Shown here piece after piece: positions 44,101-55,776 of a stretch of 64,000 nucleotides of DNA. Under the pieces are notes generated by a model that saw only the letters and a program-made list of their open reading frames with translations, was not told the origin of the DNA and ran no database searches. How positions within the stretch are numbered: the first letter of the stretch is position 1; every line of letters begins with the position of its first letter. Source of the stretch: Myotis daubentonii (lineage: Eukaryota; Chordata; Mammalia; Chiroptera; Vespertilionidae); contig NC_081846.1 in assembly GCF_963259705.1 (NCBI RefSeq), positions 60,255,722 through 60,319,721 on the forward strand, in the 5' to 3' direction. Both the position numbers and the translations under genes were made by a program.

Positions 44101-45202
44101 AATAGATAAAATGGCAAGAATCTTTGAGTGTCTCTTAGTTTTGAAAAAGGCTCAGGTTGTGGCCATTAAAATGACCTGTATCAAAAGCTGTGATAATTAA
44201 GTTTATGATTTATTATACTAACCAATGTGTGATAAACTTAGGGACACTACCTAGTTTACAGCAACAGGAGAGAAAGAGGAAAGAGCATAGGAAACAGGGA
44301 TTCCAAGAATGATTCAAAAGACAATGCAAGTTTCCAAAAGGCAATGAATGCCACAATAAATTACATATACTCTGTCCTAGGACATTAACAGGAACATGGG
44401 AACCTTTTCCTAAGAGTCAAAGATTATAACTTAAAATTCAAAACTGAATTTACTACAGATTTTGTATCAAATTAGAGAAATGAAACTAAAATCATTTAAG
44501 CCAATCCTTAACAGCGTTCTATGAAACAGCGCAAGGTCTGTCACTCAAAATAAAAAATTTCAGTTTTCTTCTGTTTCTCCTAAAAGATATTAGGGGTGTG
44601 GGGGATGAAAATACACAAACCATGACTTCCTTCAGACATTTTGACTATTCTGAAGGAAATAAATATTAAGATGGTAATTTAAAAATGATAATATTAAGGA
44701 AAAATTAAATTTTCAGAATGACTGGTCATGTCTCTATATACCCTAGTTTCGCTTTTAACTCGGACTTCTTAATATCTTAATATTCAAAAACACTTTAGCA
44801 TCAATATTAGCATTAGCATCAATAATTTAAGCAAATTTAATTAACTACATCCCATATAAAAAGAAAATAAGATGGGATTTTACTAAGCACATATCCAGTG
44901 TTTTTCTTCATGTCTGGAGAAAAGCTACCACATAATTACAGCTGTTCTTATCCTGGAAGGCCGATTGTCTTGCAATTTCAGGTGGTTTGTGTCAACCGGA
45001 ACACAGGTTAAGATATTCATTCCAGTGGCCTGGAGACAGGCCCACAATGGGGTGCAAAGTCCAGAAAGCTAAATCCCTCACTATTGCTTGACTGAACATA
45101 AATGGAACTTGTTTATTAAGTAACCTGAACATGATGAGGACAGAAAAATTGGCTTCATTCTTCTTTTTTTTTTAATCATCACTCAAGAATGGATATATAT
45201 AT
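44101..45202. other. 1.1-kb repeat-poor tract, no recognisable feature
   Basis: This is AT-rich non-coding sequence with nothing identified. Confidence 0.45.
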
Positions 45203-45203
45203 A

Positions 45204-46350
45204 CTAGGGGCCCAGTGCATGAAATTCGTGCACTGGGTGTGTGTGGGGGGGAGTGTCCCTCAGCCCAGCCTGCCCCCTCTCACATACTGGGAGCCCTCAG
45301 GCGTTGACCCCCATCACCCTGAAATCGCAGGATCAGCCCCTTGCCCAGGCCTGATGCCTCGGCCAGAGGCGTAGACCCCCATCACCCTCCAATTGCCTGA
45401 TCGGCCCCTTGCCAAGGCCTGGCGCCTCTGCCAGAGGTGTCAGGCTTGGACAGGGGATCCCCATCTCCCCCTGATCACTGGCTCTGACCCCCGCCCAGGC
45501 CTGAGGCCTCTGGCCCAGGAATCATGCCTGGGCAGGGGACCCCCATCTCCCTCTGATCGCTTGCTCCACCCCCCGCCCAAGCCTGACGCCTCTGACCCAG
45601 GCTTCAGGCCTGGGCAAGGGGACCATCATATCCCCCCAATCCCCGGCTCCGCCCCCCACCCAGGCCTGATGCCTCTGGCCCAGGCCTGATGCCTCGGCCA
45701 GAGGAGTTGACCCTCATCACCCTCCGATCACCAATCACCAGATCGGCCCCTTGACCAGGCCTGAGGCCTCCGGCAGAGGTGTCAGGCCTGGGCAGGGGAC
45801 CCCCAGCTCCCCGCGGTTGCAGGCTCCGCCCCTGCCCAGGCCTAACTCCTCTGGCCTAGGCGTCCGGCTCGGGCAGCAGGGACCCGCAGCTGCAGCGGCC
45901 CCGCGATCGTGGGCTCCGCTTTAGGCCCAGGCAAGGGACCCCTAGCTCCTGGGACTACCAGCTTTGACCGTACCCAGCTCCCATCGCTGGCTCCACCCCT
46001 ACTTCCTGCTATCACTGGCCAGGGTGGCAAAGGCGCCTGATTCGCTGATCATGGCTGGGGGGGCAGGGCAAAGGCGGCCCCAGGGCCTCCTTTGCCCTGC
46101 CCCCCAGCTCTTAGCTCCCCCCTGGGTTTCCGATCACTGTCAGTGGCAGGGGGCTTCTTCCTGCTTTCCCTTTCGCCTCCCTACATTGTGCCTACATATG
46201 CAAATTAACCACCATCTTGTTGGCAGTTAACTGCCAATCTTAGCTGGCAGTTAACTGCCAATCTTAGTTGGCAGTTAATTTGCATATAGCCCTGATTAGC
46301 CAATGAAAAGGGTAGCGTCGTTCGCCAATTACCATTTTTCTCTTTTATTA

Positions 46351-46357
<7 letters not shown>
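45204..46357 (-). mobile_element. Large GC-rich Helitron, about 1.15 kb
   Basis: On the minus strand the 3' end (45204-45207 on plus) is CTAG preceded by the hairpin TGCACGAATTTCATGCAC. The 5' end near 46357 reads TATACACTAATAAAAGAG, like Helitron E. Next to the 5' end are nested palindromes 'TTGGCAGTTAACTGCCAA', seen two to three times at about 46220-46280. The interior is dominated by ~80-bp tandem units. No Rep/helicase frame is visible. The exact 5' base is uncertain because it merges into a TA repeat. Confidence 0.85.
45300..45960. repeat. ~80-bp tandem units inside the large Helitron
   Basis: 'CCCCATC(A/T)CCC'-like starts recur at about 45309, 45380, 45461, 45540, 45625, 45712 and 45799, a spacing of 71-87 bp. 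Each is followed by 'GCCCAGGCCTGA'-like text. Units are clearly diverged, so the array is not young. Confidence 0.8.

Positions 46358-46396
<39 letters not shown>
46354..46396. repeat. (TA)n microsatellite between a Helitron and a SINE tail
   Basis: This is a TA dinucleotide run read directly. It may combine the Helitron target and the AT-rich tail of the adjacent minus-strand SINE. Confidence 0.92.
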
Positions 46397-46398
<2 letters not shown>

Positions 46399-46622
46399 AT
46401 TTCAGAGAGGAAGGGAGAAGAGAGAGAGAGAGATAGAAACATCAATGATGAGAGAGAATCATCGATTGGCTGCCTCCTGCACAGCCCCTACTGGGGATCG
46501 AGCCCACAGATCAAGCCCACAACCCGGGCATGTGCCCTTGGACCAGAATTGAACCCAGAGCACATTGAGACCCTTCAGTCTGCAGACTAATGCTCTATCC
46601 ACTGGGCCAAACCAGCTAAGGC
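46397..46622 (-). mobile_element. VES-type SINE
   Basis: The plus strand reads 'TTGATTTCAGAGAGGAAGGG', 'AACATCAATGATGAGAGAGA', 'CTGCCTCCTGCACAGCCCCT' and ends 'TGGGCCAAACCAGCTAAGG', a full-length reversed VES. Its tail is the (TA)n repeat. Confidence 0.92.
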
Positions 46623-46624
46623 AA

Positions 46625-46848
46625 GCATGATTTTTAATTGATTTTTCAGAGAGAGAAGTAAGGAGAGAAAGGTAGTGACAGAAAGAGGGAAAGAGGGAGA
46701 GAGAGAGAGATGAAACATCGATTGACTCCCCCCTATAAGCACCCCGACTGGACAAAACCCTCAACCTAGGTATGTACCCTGATTGGAAATTGAACATGCA
46801 ACCTTTTGCTGCACAGACAATGCTCCAACCACGTAACACTCCAGGGAC
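46625..46848 (-). mobile_element. VES-related SINE of a different, older subfamily
   Basis: The plus strand reads 'TTAATTGATTTTTCAGAGAG', 'GAGATGAAACATCGATTGAC', 'CCTGATTGGAAATTGAACAT' and 'GCTCCAACCACGTAACACTC'. The head differs from the neighbouring copy, so this is a separate, older insertion. Confidence 0.82.
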
Positions 46849-47226
46849 ATTTTTCTTTGCTTTCTGCCTTTTAATTCACTTTGCTGGATCTTCATTCTTC
46901 AATGAATGGCAACATCTCAACTTTCAGGTATAGAATACTTCCTTAACTGATAATTACAATTCACTTTTACAATTAATGGTTCAAACTTCTATAAAATCAA
47001 ACAATCTCAGAGTTTTTTTCCACTCCATCTCAGTGGTCTGCTCTTTCATTCTCCTCATTCTGTTCCCTCACCCTTCTTCCCATCTCCTATTCTGCAAAAT
47101 TGGAGAGGGCAATGGGAGTAGAAATTAGAGCTAGATGGGTAAAACACTAGTACCTCTCTTGCTTAACACAAATAGGTTGTCTTTTAATCCATTCTAGCAA
47201 TCGTTAGTTGCTAGTTCTTTTATAGG
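46849..47226. other. No recognisable feature
   Basis: This is non-coding sequence with nothing identified. Confidence 0.45.
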
Positions 47227-47273
47227 ATGCGTGTGTGCATGCGTGCGTGCGTGCGTGCATGTTTGTGTGTGTT
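47227..47273. repeat. (TG)/(TGCG)n microsatellite
   Basis: An alternating TGCG and TGTG run, read directly. Alternating purine-pyrimidine DNA like this can adopt Z-form, but no role is shown. Confidence 0.9.
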
Positions 47274-47649
47274 TGAGCAGCTCACAATTTCTTACCCTTA
47301 GTACTTCACTAATTCACTTTTTGGAGGTGAGATGCTATAACGGCTGCTTTCTCAGATCCTGACCATAGAAAATCATCCTAGATTTTCTTAATTTAAGGTG
47401 CCCTCCCTTCCAGCAGGCAGGATTCCCCTTAGGACAGATGAAGCCAGTCTCTTGCTCTGGCACGCAGTTAGCTTCTGGCAAGTAAGGCATCCTCGCCATG
47501 CCAAATGCTAGCTGCATTACCTCTTTCGGGCCTGTAAAATTCTGTTATCTCAAGCATCTCTAGTAAGTGTCCATGAATTCAACAAGTAGGGAGCAAATAT
47601 TAGTTTATATTAGAGATGGAGTAATCGTAAAGATAAGTTTAAATTCAGG

Positions 47650-48400
47650 ATGTGATGCTGTTACAATTAACCTGGTTATTAATAGTAAAAGGAAAGAAGC
47701 AAGGGGAAGATAAACAGATGCCCAATAAAGTTGGGGTGACATCAGGTAGGTACCTGTCTATCAGTCACACCCTGAAACAGGTCATTGGACAGAATGGGCG
47801 TGGCCACTGCAAGGGCATGGACTTTGGGATGTTTAATCCCCTAACCCATGGTCGGCAAACTGCGGCTTGCGAGCCACATGTGGCTCTTTGGCCACTTGAA
47901 TGTGGTTCTTCCTAAGCCTTAGGAGTACCCTAGTTAAGTTAATAACAACGTACCTATCTATATAGTTTAAGTTTAAAAAATTTGGCTCTCAAAAGAAATT
48001 TCAATCGTTGGACTGTTGATATTTGGCTCTGTTGACTAATGAGTTTGCCGACCACTGCACTAAACAAAGAGATTCACTCTCTTGGTTTCTCTTGGGACTC
48101 TTGCAGGTGGTGCACTCTCATGGCTCTCCTGCATTCACTCACATGGCCCACGGCCATTGGGATCCCCACTCACAATGGACTGAGGGACGATAACTCGCCT
48201 GATGCTGAACTGGACCCGGCTGCAACACGGAATGGAAACTCTGGACACTGGCTTTGCTTTTAGCCTTACTAAAACCCGGCTACACTTCTGTGATTGGACT
48301 GGGACTTAGGAAACCCAGGGATGTAATTCCACACAAATAAAAACCACTCATCCTCCCGTGTGAGTCTCAGAACATTATTTTTCTTGAGAACTCATAAGGA
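47650..48400 (+). repeat. Possible LTR, interrupted by a hAT MITE
   Basis: The sequence around the hAT insertion is more GC-rich than its flanks. It has 'GGGCGTGGCCACTGCAAGGG' upstream, and 'GACCCGGCTGCAACACGG' and an AATAAAAACC signal near 48339 downstream, followed by a U5-like 'GTGAGTCTCAGAAC'. This order fits an LTR, but I could not confirm TG/CA ends or a target duplication. Confidence 0.3.
47846..48057 (-). mobile_element. hAT MITE, 212 bp
   Basis: The left end CCATGGTCGGCAAACT and the right end AGTTTGCCGACCACTG... pair as inverted repeats of the CAGTGGTCGGCAAACT type. The interior has 'CGAGCCACATGTGGCTCTTT' and 'TTGGCTCTCAAAAGAAATTT'. The flanking octamers CCCCTAAC and CACTAAAC match at five of eight positions. 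Non-autonomous. Confidence 0.82.
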
Positions 48401-50376
48401 CCCCACCCCCAGCACTCAGTGGAGAAAGGGATACCCCAATTTCCCTGATAACAAGCCCTTTCCAACTCTCTAAAAAGGGCCTTAGCAATGTATTCATATC
48501 ATCAGATAGTTTGTAAAATTTGAAAAATTTGAAAATAATATAAAGCTTAATATAGTCAAACCCCATATTATATAAGCTAAGCTTTAAGCCCCACAAAACT
48601 TGGAACTTCTCCAGCCATTCTCTATATGAAGTTATATTCACCAGACTTCAAGAGGAACAAACATATCAACTTCTCATAAAGACTCTCAATAGGATTTCTC
48701 CTCTTTAATCTTTTACTAGAGAGGATGGAGAAATGACGCAGGACAACAATCTCTCCAGTATGCAGACACACTCTACATTAATAAGTCTCAATAATACCCC
48801 TTCAAATGGAAGTTGGCAATGAGGTTGAGAGGTACCAAACCAGTTTTGCTTTTTTCTTTTTTTGAAAGCCCTATATGAACATATCTAGGATTTTCTTATA
48901 AGGTGAGGCCCTTATCACTTAGTAATTTTGGCTTTGGAGCCCCAGCCTCAAAATTCAAGATAACAAGGAATTGCATGTGACTTCCTCTGACAAAACAAAA
49001 GCATTCACCCAAGACAACACAGGTGGATATCATTGACTCAAGCTTCTTCCTTCATCCAAAAGACAGACTCAAAACAAAAATGATTAAAATATTCAGGAAG
49101 ATAAATTTATTTTATATTTTATTTTACTAGGAAAAAAACATTGTTTCCCTTCAAGGCAACATGGAAATAAAACTGACTATTCCCTAAAATGTTTATTATA
49201 TCTCAATGAAAAGTAAAATTCTAGAGATTAAATTTGTAGAAGGTAAACATTTGTATGTTTAACCATAAATTTAATTTTGTAATTCATATAGAGTAAGAAA
49301 AAATATCTTGCAAATTAAGTTTAAGGATAGATAGCCAATCCAAACATAGTAATTTAAAAAATAACAATTTAATTTTGCAATGTATAAAAATTGTGAGAAA
49401 TCTGTGAGAGAAAAAATCTATTTTGATATTCAAAACTAGTTTTTGTCATCAATAAATTGGCTGGTTTAATCTCTAAGGAATGTAGATTTTGAAAACCAAA
49501 ATGTATACATAACAACAGGTTAAATCAGAAATCAATACTAGAGTTTTTATTTGTTTGCATTTTCTTATGTTGTGCTGGGCAGACTTGGCTTCTATTTCCC
49601 AGAAGCCAATAAATATCTGATTTATTTTCTACTTTTAAAATAAATCACTGATAAAAGCTAACTGTGTTTTTATACTTTCCTACCTTGATTAATCCCTAGT
49701 ACTTTCAAGTGATCTGTAAATACTGCATGCTTTTGAATGATATCTTGCCAGATTGTTTGTAGCAGGCCCAGAGCTACACATTTTATTTTGATGGGCAGTA
49801 AGTGAGACATGCAAAGAAGGCACAAATGAACAGCTAATGAGCCACTCAGGATGCCGGCCTGGAAAAACTTCAAACCAAGTGGTGATACAAAGGGGAAAAA
49901 AATGATTAAAGTCACAAATCTTTTCAATCCCATTCCAAAATATGATTCTGTAAGATATTTTTATGTTTCTAGAGTCCACTGAAGTCTGCAATTGTCTTTC
50001 ATTTATCTGAAAACCAATAGGTAAGAAAAGTATGGACTGTCGTGAAGAAAAGGAAGTGAGGGTTATAAAATAGAAAACCCCCCATAAATGCTATGCTAGT
50101 TAGCAAACAATGACAACTTCCATAGCACCGAAACAGTCCTGGGATGTCTAGGACACTTAGAAATTTAAAGTACATAGACATGCAGAATCAGACAGGGCAC
50201 AAAACTCACTTTTCACTAGGTTGTACCTCTACAGACAGTTTCATAATGGCAGAAAAAATAAGTAAATTGTACAGCTAGCACTTTTTTACCTATTAGGTAG
50301 GTGTCTTAGCTTATCTTATAAGATTTAAATGGAGACTTTGACATGAAAAAGGAAAGTACTCTCAGATTGTTTCCTA
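48401..50376. other. 2-kb repeat-poor tract, no recognisable feature
   Basis: This is AT-rich non-coding sequence. No repeat family or gene signal was seen. Confidence 0.45.
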
Positions 50377-50656
50377 TTCTCTCTATATATAAAAGCCTAA
50401 GCAACTATTACGACCTAGCCCCCTGGTGGTCAGTGCACATCATAGCTACCGGTTGACTGATCGACCAGTTGACTGGTCGCTATGATGCGCACTGACCACC
50501 AGGGGGGCAGACGCTCAATGCAGGAGCTGCTGCCTGGTGGTCAGTGCGTTCCCACAGCCAACCTCCCACTGCCAGCCAACCTCTCCTGGTCCCTCCCCCA
50601 AGCCAGCCAGCCCAAGGGACCCCACCTGTGCATGAATTCGTGCACCTGGTCTCTAG
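50377..50656 (+). mobile_element. Helitron, 280 bp, complete
   Basis: The 5' end TTCTCTCTATATATAAAAGC follows an A. The 3' end has the hairpin GTGCATGAATTCGTGCAC and CTAG at 50653-50656, followed by T. Three copies of the CCACCAGG motif are present (inverted at about 50421, forward at 50498, inverted at 50531). The forward copy has one extra G compared with the consensus. Confidence 0.9.
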
Positions 50657-51060
50657 TCTACAAATATGAGAAAATACTGCCTAACTCATGGAAAGGTTAT
50701 GACTAAACATGTTTTAGTAACAGTACAATTTCTAGTAACTGTACTAGCAATATATGTCAGTAGAGCATTATAATATTTTTTTGCTCTACGAAGAACCACT
50801 AAAATAAATTAGCATTTTCATCTTGACAAATTTATTCAGTAGAAAAATTGTGAATTGAATTATTTCAGTTGATAAAGTACTGACAAGCAAAAACTCTTTT
50901 TTTCCAAAGCAAGATCTGTTCACCTGTCTATTTTTTAAAAAGGTAATTTCATATGACAACTATATAAGACAGTATATATATATATATTAATTAATTTTAT
51001 AAAATACTTACTTATATTTAAAAGATACCCAAAGAAGTTATCTGGTTTATCAGAACAACT

Positions 51061-51063
<3 letters not shown>
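50657..51063. other. No recognisable feature
   Basis: This is AT-rich sequence with a short TA run at about 50974-50988. Nothing else was identified. Confidence 0.45.

Positions 51064-51120
<57 letters not shown>
51064..51120. repeat. (AT)n microsatellite
   Basis: This is an uninterrupted AT dinucleotide run of about 57 bp, read directly. Confidence 0.95.
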
Positions 51121-51121
<1 letters not shown>

Positions 51122-51189
51122 CATTTGTATTTTAGAAAATGATTTCCCTTCAATTAACTAGGTAACTTCTCTTATTACAAAACAACTGG

Positions 51190-51398
51190 CCCAGCTGACA
51201 TGGCTCAGTGGTTGAGGGTCAACTTATGAACCAAGAGGTTACCGTTCCTGGTCAGGGCACATGCCCGGATTATGGGCTTCATCCCCAGTGTGGGGTATGC
51301 AGGAGGCAGCCGATCAATGATTCTATCTCATCATTGATATTTCTATCTCTCCCTCCCTCTCTCTTCCTCTCTGAAATCAATAAAAATATATTTTAAGC
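51190..51398 (+). mobile_element. VES-type SINE (older subfamily)
   Basis: The head is 'GCCCAGCTGACATGGCTCAG' and the end is 'CTCTGAAATCAATAAAAATA'. About ten bases are missing around the B box ('GAGGTTACCGTTCCTGGTCA'). The flanks give no clear duplication. Confidence 0.9.
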
Positions 51399-51529
51399 AA
51401 CAGAAACAGTAAACAAGTATAGATATTGTGGCAAAAATTACTAAAAACAAAAAGGTAGGCAATGGAGACTAATAATTTTAACAGAAAAGTTTACCTTTTA
51501 AATTTGAATTTTTAAAACTGTTGAGAATT

Positions 51530-51760
51530 CTGCTAGTCCCAAACCAGCTATCTAAATATCTTCATGATCTGGCAACCCCATCTCTTACGTTGTGTCTCAG
51601 ACAGAAGGGCACACACATAACTTTCCCTAAATCACACCACACTGCATCACTCCTTCAATCCCTTGCTCTCCGTGCTGGGTAAGTTCTATTCCTCTTTTAA
51701 AATTCCAGTACAGTAAACACTTCATCTGGATAGGCTGCCTTGACCTCAAACTCAAGAGGA
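51530..51760 (+). repeat. L2 LINE remnant
   Basis: 'CTTCATGATCTGGCAACCCC', 'CACACTGCATCACTCCTTCA' and 'GATAGGCTGCCTTGACCTC' follow the L2 3'-region order. It is strongly diverged. Confidence 0.5.
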
Positions 51761-52210
51761 AATTTAATTATACCATCCTCTAAAAAGAACATCTTTATTC
51801 CACATCCCTCTAACATTATATGAATCACAACAGAGAATTTAAATGAACTGCATACTTTTTCCTTTTTTAAAAAAATTGCTAAATTACTTTTGAAATGTGA
51901 TTTCAATTTTCGGTAAGCTCATTGTACCATCGCTTAGGTAGGGAATAATTGTAACTTACTGAAGGGTGTGATTTACATTACATTGTAGATTTTAAAAAGT
52001 CTACTGGGAGAACATTTAAATCTGTGATGAGATTCAAACCAGAATATGTTTAGGAGAAAAAAGCCCCTTATATGAATGTATAATTAAGGATAAAATAAAA
52101 TTGAGTATTTGTATAATATTTTACATGGGCTTTAGTATTTATAGGTGCGAAATTAATGAGGCAATGAAAAAAAGCCTGTGCTGTTTTTCTTTCTTTATAC
52201 CTCAGCCTTA
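51761..52210. other. No recognisable feature
   Basis: This is AT-rich non-coding sequence with nothing identified. Confidence 0.45.
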
Positions 52211-52514
52211 TCCTATATAATAAAAGCTGATATGCTAAGTGTCCGACCAATTGGTCGACCACTTGACCAGTAGCTATAACATGCCAGGGAACAGACACTC
52301 CAACTGGTAGGTGAAGTTGCTGCTGGGGTCCAGCTGTCGGGACCGGGCGGGAGGGCTGGACACACCCTGGAGCCCTCCCTCGGTCCCTCCCCCACCAGCC
52401 AGCCAGCCCCCAAAGGCCCCCATGGGGACTGGGTGAGATAGCCCTGATCGGCCCCGATGGCAGGCCAGGCCAAGGGACCCCACCCAGGCACAAATGTGTG
52501 CACCAGTCCTCTAG
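52211..52514 (+). mobile_element. Helitron, 304 bp, complete
   Basis: The 5' end TCCTATATAATAAAAGCT follows an A. The 3' end reads 'GGCACAAATGTGTGCACCAG' and CTAG at 52511-52514, followed by T. The body matches Helitron D ('GAAGTTGCTGCTGGGGTCCA'). The CTCF-like motif is decayed here. Confidence 0.92.
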
Positions 52515-52859
52515 TTTCATATAAAAAAGCAATGTATGTTTGCTTATTTGGGTAAAACCAAATCACCAGGCTGAATAATTTTAATATTTCTCTGTCACTA
52601 ATTTTTCTACCTTATATCAGCTTTTATGGGAAAAAATATAAAACTCTTGCATTTGATTATTTGCCTTTTAAAATTAAGTAGAAAAAATTTCATTTAAAAA
52701 CAAAACTTTTCATTATATTGCTTTATCAAAATGACTGTTAAAACTTGTCTAAGTTTCCTTCCCCCTCCCGCCCCAACAATGTTTATTCCCCCATCCTGTT
52801 ATTCTTACAGAAAAAATCCTTATTTAATTCAAGAAGTTATGCACAGCTAAAAATACTCA
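52515..52859. other. No recognisable feature
   Basis: This is AT-rich non-coding sequence with nothing identified. Confidence 0.45.
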
Positions 52860-53240
52860 ATGCCTAAAACTCTTCCAGTTGGGACAAGGGCGTAGGAGGA
52901 GGTTCTGACCAATACAATAGAAAATGTCCTAGGAAATGCCCTTTCCCGAATGCAACACCAAAGCCTCTCTAGGAGAAAGCCCCATTGGGCTTCTTCCCCT
53001 ACTCTCTGCTTGTAGCTCTGAAACGATGCCTAAAGGTGCAGCAGCCACATGACAACCAGCAGGAAAGACAAACGTTAAAGACAGCCACGCAGGAAGGCAG
53101 GAGGAGTCTGGTCTTTGATTACATCCTTGAGCAGCTGGGCCAGACTGACGGCCTGTTTCTGAACATCCTGTTACAGATGAAAAATAAACCTCCAGCTCCT
53201 GAAGCCACGGGCTGGATTATCTGCTATTTACAACCACGTG
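52860..53240 (+). repeat. Old ERVL-type LTR remnant, subfamily unresolved
   Basis: 'CCTACTCTCTGCTTGTAGCT', 'GCAGCCACATGACAACCAGC', 'GATTACATCCTTGAGCAGCT' and 'CCTGTTACAGATGAAAAATA' (with AATAAAC) follow the order of an ancient mammalian ERVL-type LTR. A 105-codon open frame over it is incidental. Confidence 0.55.
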
Positions 53241-54130
53241 CATGCCTGATTCATACACTATTTGGGAGAAAGTATATTGCAAATTTAAATCAAGCTTTCT
53301 GAAAGTTAGTCTTATTTAACAATATTTTATTATAGTTTGTTTTATAATAAAATATTCATGATTCTTATTCATTCCATTTTTAAAAACGGATTTATAAGTG
53401 TGTTCTGCTCTAGATATGTAGCGCATTAGTCGCCAGTCCTTGGTTCTCATTGATGATGAAAAGTCTCAATAATTAACTTTTTTTGGTAGTCATTGTACAC
53501 CAATGTAATGCTTTACTGGTGATGGTTTAGAAAATGATTAAGCTATTGAAAAATGCTTTCAAAAATATAGCATAACAAAATGGAAAAAGAAAGGAGCTAA
53601 ATATATAGATGATGATAAAATAAGATGTAAGACCATTATTCTGAACAGTCAATATTACATTTGGATCATGGACCAGTTCAAAAGGAACTTAATTAAATTA
53701 CTGTGGCTTACTCAGTTACAGAAAAGCCCCCTACTCTTGTTATAATTTATGATATTTAATAACATTAAAAATTAAAGAGTAGGTGAATTCTTCTGTCTGA
53801 CTGGCAAAGCTAATTGTAAACATTATAAATTTTGAAGCTAATCCCTCCAAACTGACATAAAGAAATATAATTTTCAATCCATTCTAATCATGTTAAACTT
53901 ACACTTATCAATGAAAACCCTGCTGACACAGAGGAAGCCTTCATTTCTGGTACTCATTAATAAAATTTCATTATGCGTTCCCATCAGGTCCATCCTTCAT
54001 CAGTAATTTTTTAAAAAACTAGTCTAAGAAAATTTGTGTATATTACATATGTTAATACATTCTTAGTCTTCAAAAATGAGCTAAATTAAGAATTCTGGAA
54101 CACTGATAATTTTTATTATAACAATAACAA
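53241..54130. other. No recognisable feature
   Basis: This is AT-rich non-coding sequence with nothing identified. Confidence 0.45.
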
Positions 54131-54517
54131 TCCTATATGATAAAACCCTAATATGCAAATTGACTGAACAGCAGAATGACTGGTCGATATGTTGTGCACG
54201 GACTACCAGGGGGCAGATGCTCAATGCAGGAGCTGCCCCCTGGTGGTCAGTGCAGTCCCACAGGGAGAGTGCCACTCAGCCAGAAGCTGGGATCACGGGC
54301 TCTGCTGCAGGTGCTGGGATCACGGGCTCTACTGCAGGCAGGCGGTAAAGAGCGAAGGGTCCCAGACTGCGAGAGGGATATTTGACTGTTGACTCAGGCC
54401 CAATCCCTGGGGTATCGAGCCTAAGCCAGCAGGCAGACATCCCCCAAGGAGTCCCGGACTGTAAGAGGGACCCCGCCCCCCCACCCCAGTGAACAAATCC
54501 ATGCACCAAGCCTCTAG
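54131..54517 (+). mobile_element. Helitron, 387 bp, complete
   Basis: The 5' end TCCTATATGATAAAACCC follows an A. The 3' end reads 'GTGAACAAATCCATGCACCA' and CTAG at 54514-54517, followed by T. The inverted motif pair is present, with a perfect CTCF-consensus match on the minus strand at 54233-54246. A ~29-bp block ('GCTGGGATCACGGGCTCT') is duplicated at about 54285-54340. Confidence 0.92.
54233..54246 (-). promoter_or_regulatory. CTCF-consensus match inside a Helitron
   Basis: CTGCCCCCTGGTGG on the plus strand is CCACCAGGGGGCAG on the minus strand, a full match to CCASYAGRKGGCRS. Its partner at 54203-54216 has one mismatch. Binding is inferred only. Confidence 0.4.
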
Positions 54518-54599
54518 TTAGTAATATATACTGATTGGCACTTAAGTACTAGATAATATGCTCACTCTACTATCTTATTTTGATATCATTAATTTAATT

Positions 54600-54785
54600 T
54601 CCCCGCCTCAAAAAAAGAGAGATAGGTAAAATTTCTACCTCCATTTTCCATATGAGGATACCAAGGCAGAGGAAAGTTAGTCAACTTTCCCAGAATCATG
54701 CAAATAATACATGGTCTATAGACTTTAAAACCAGGTAGTCTGACCCTAAAGTCTATAATCACCCTGTGTGCTAAATCTCTTAAAT
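54600..54785 (-). repeat. MIR SINE remnant
   Basis: On the plus strand this reads 'CATTTTCCATATGAGGATAC', 'GTTAGTCAACTTTCCCAGAA' and 'AAAACCAGGTAGTCTGACCC', the reversed MIR. Confidence 0.78.
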
Positions 54786-55100
54786 TCAACAGCCCACTTT
54801 TCTGTAGCACCAGACATGTTTTTAAATCGACAGGTTGAAATATCATGCAACACATTCTTCTACAGGCAAGTCAACTCTGCAAAAACTAACTCTTTTTACT
54901 AAGGCTAACAGATTTACTCCAGTGCTTTCAGGAACCAACCACAAAAATGTCCAGAAAGTGTGATAAATTAATAGGGAAGCGGTTTATTATACATCACAAA
55001 AGTTTTGAGAACATATGATCCTTCAGATATTCCCCTTCCAAACTGGCATCAATACAAAGTAGCCTAGACACTTAGAGGAGAGTATATAAATACATAAAGA
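54786..55100. other. No recognisable feature
   Basis: This is non-coding sequence with nothing identified. Confidence 0.45.
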
Positions 55101-55776
55101 TTCTATATAATAAAAGGCTAAAATGCAAATAGACCAAACAGCGCGACAACCAAAGCAACCCAACAACTGAATAACCGGTCACTATGAGTGCACTGACCAC
55201 TGTGGGGGGAGGGGTGTGGAACATGGTGGGCATTGCCTGGGGTGGGATGGTGGAGCAGGTGAGTGGGGGCGCCAGACCAAGGCGGGGCACCAGTCACTGT
55301 CATTGGGGCTAACATCTGGTGGTTATTAAAAATTCTTTGCTCCCATGCACTGCAGTCCCACACGGCGCTCACACCTGCTACCGGTCTCAATCACTCGGTG
55401 CCATCAGCGGTGTAAGCAGTGGCTGCTGGCCCTGATCGTCCCTGAGGGCTTCTCCACCTCCCCCTGCTCCTGAGGGGCAATTGGGGCAGCAGCTGCTGCT
55501 CGCACCTGATGATGGCACCAGCCCCGCTCGCACCCACTGTTGGCGCTGGCCCCAATTGCTCCGTGCCATCAGCAGATGCCAGCGGGCCCGATGCCACCAG
55601 CGCATGGGAGTGGCAGCAGTGAGAGCAAGGCTGCCAGCAGACAGGAGATCAGGGCTGCAGTGGGAGGGGCTGGGCGGGGGCGCAGAGAATGGAATGAGAC
55701 CCACCCCTGTGACAACCACAGCCTCATGGCCCACAGGTCCTTTCAAGGTGCACTAATTCATGCACTGGGCCCCTAG
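55101..55776 (+). mobile_element. Helitron, 676 bp, complete, with unusual interior
   Basis: The 5' end TTCTATATAATAAAAGGC follows an A. The 3' end reads 'GTGCACTAATTCATGCACTG' and CTAG at 55773-55776, followed by T. The GC-rich interior (about 55200-55740) shares little with the other Helitrons here and may be captured sequence. Open frames on both strands across it have no recognisable domain. Confidence 0.92.

Noticed and set aside
52068..52532. 154-codon open frame on the minus strand
   Set aside because: Most of it is a Helitron (52211-52514) read in reverse, joined to AT-rich flank. No codon-use or domain evidence.
52985..53302. 105-codon open frame on the plus strand
   Set aside because: It overlaps an old ERVL-type LTR remnant and has no protein features.
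55118..55776. Overlapping open frames on both strands in a GC-rich block
   Set aside because: Both strands are open because of base composition inside a Helitron. No recognisable protein family.
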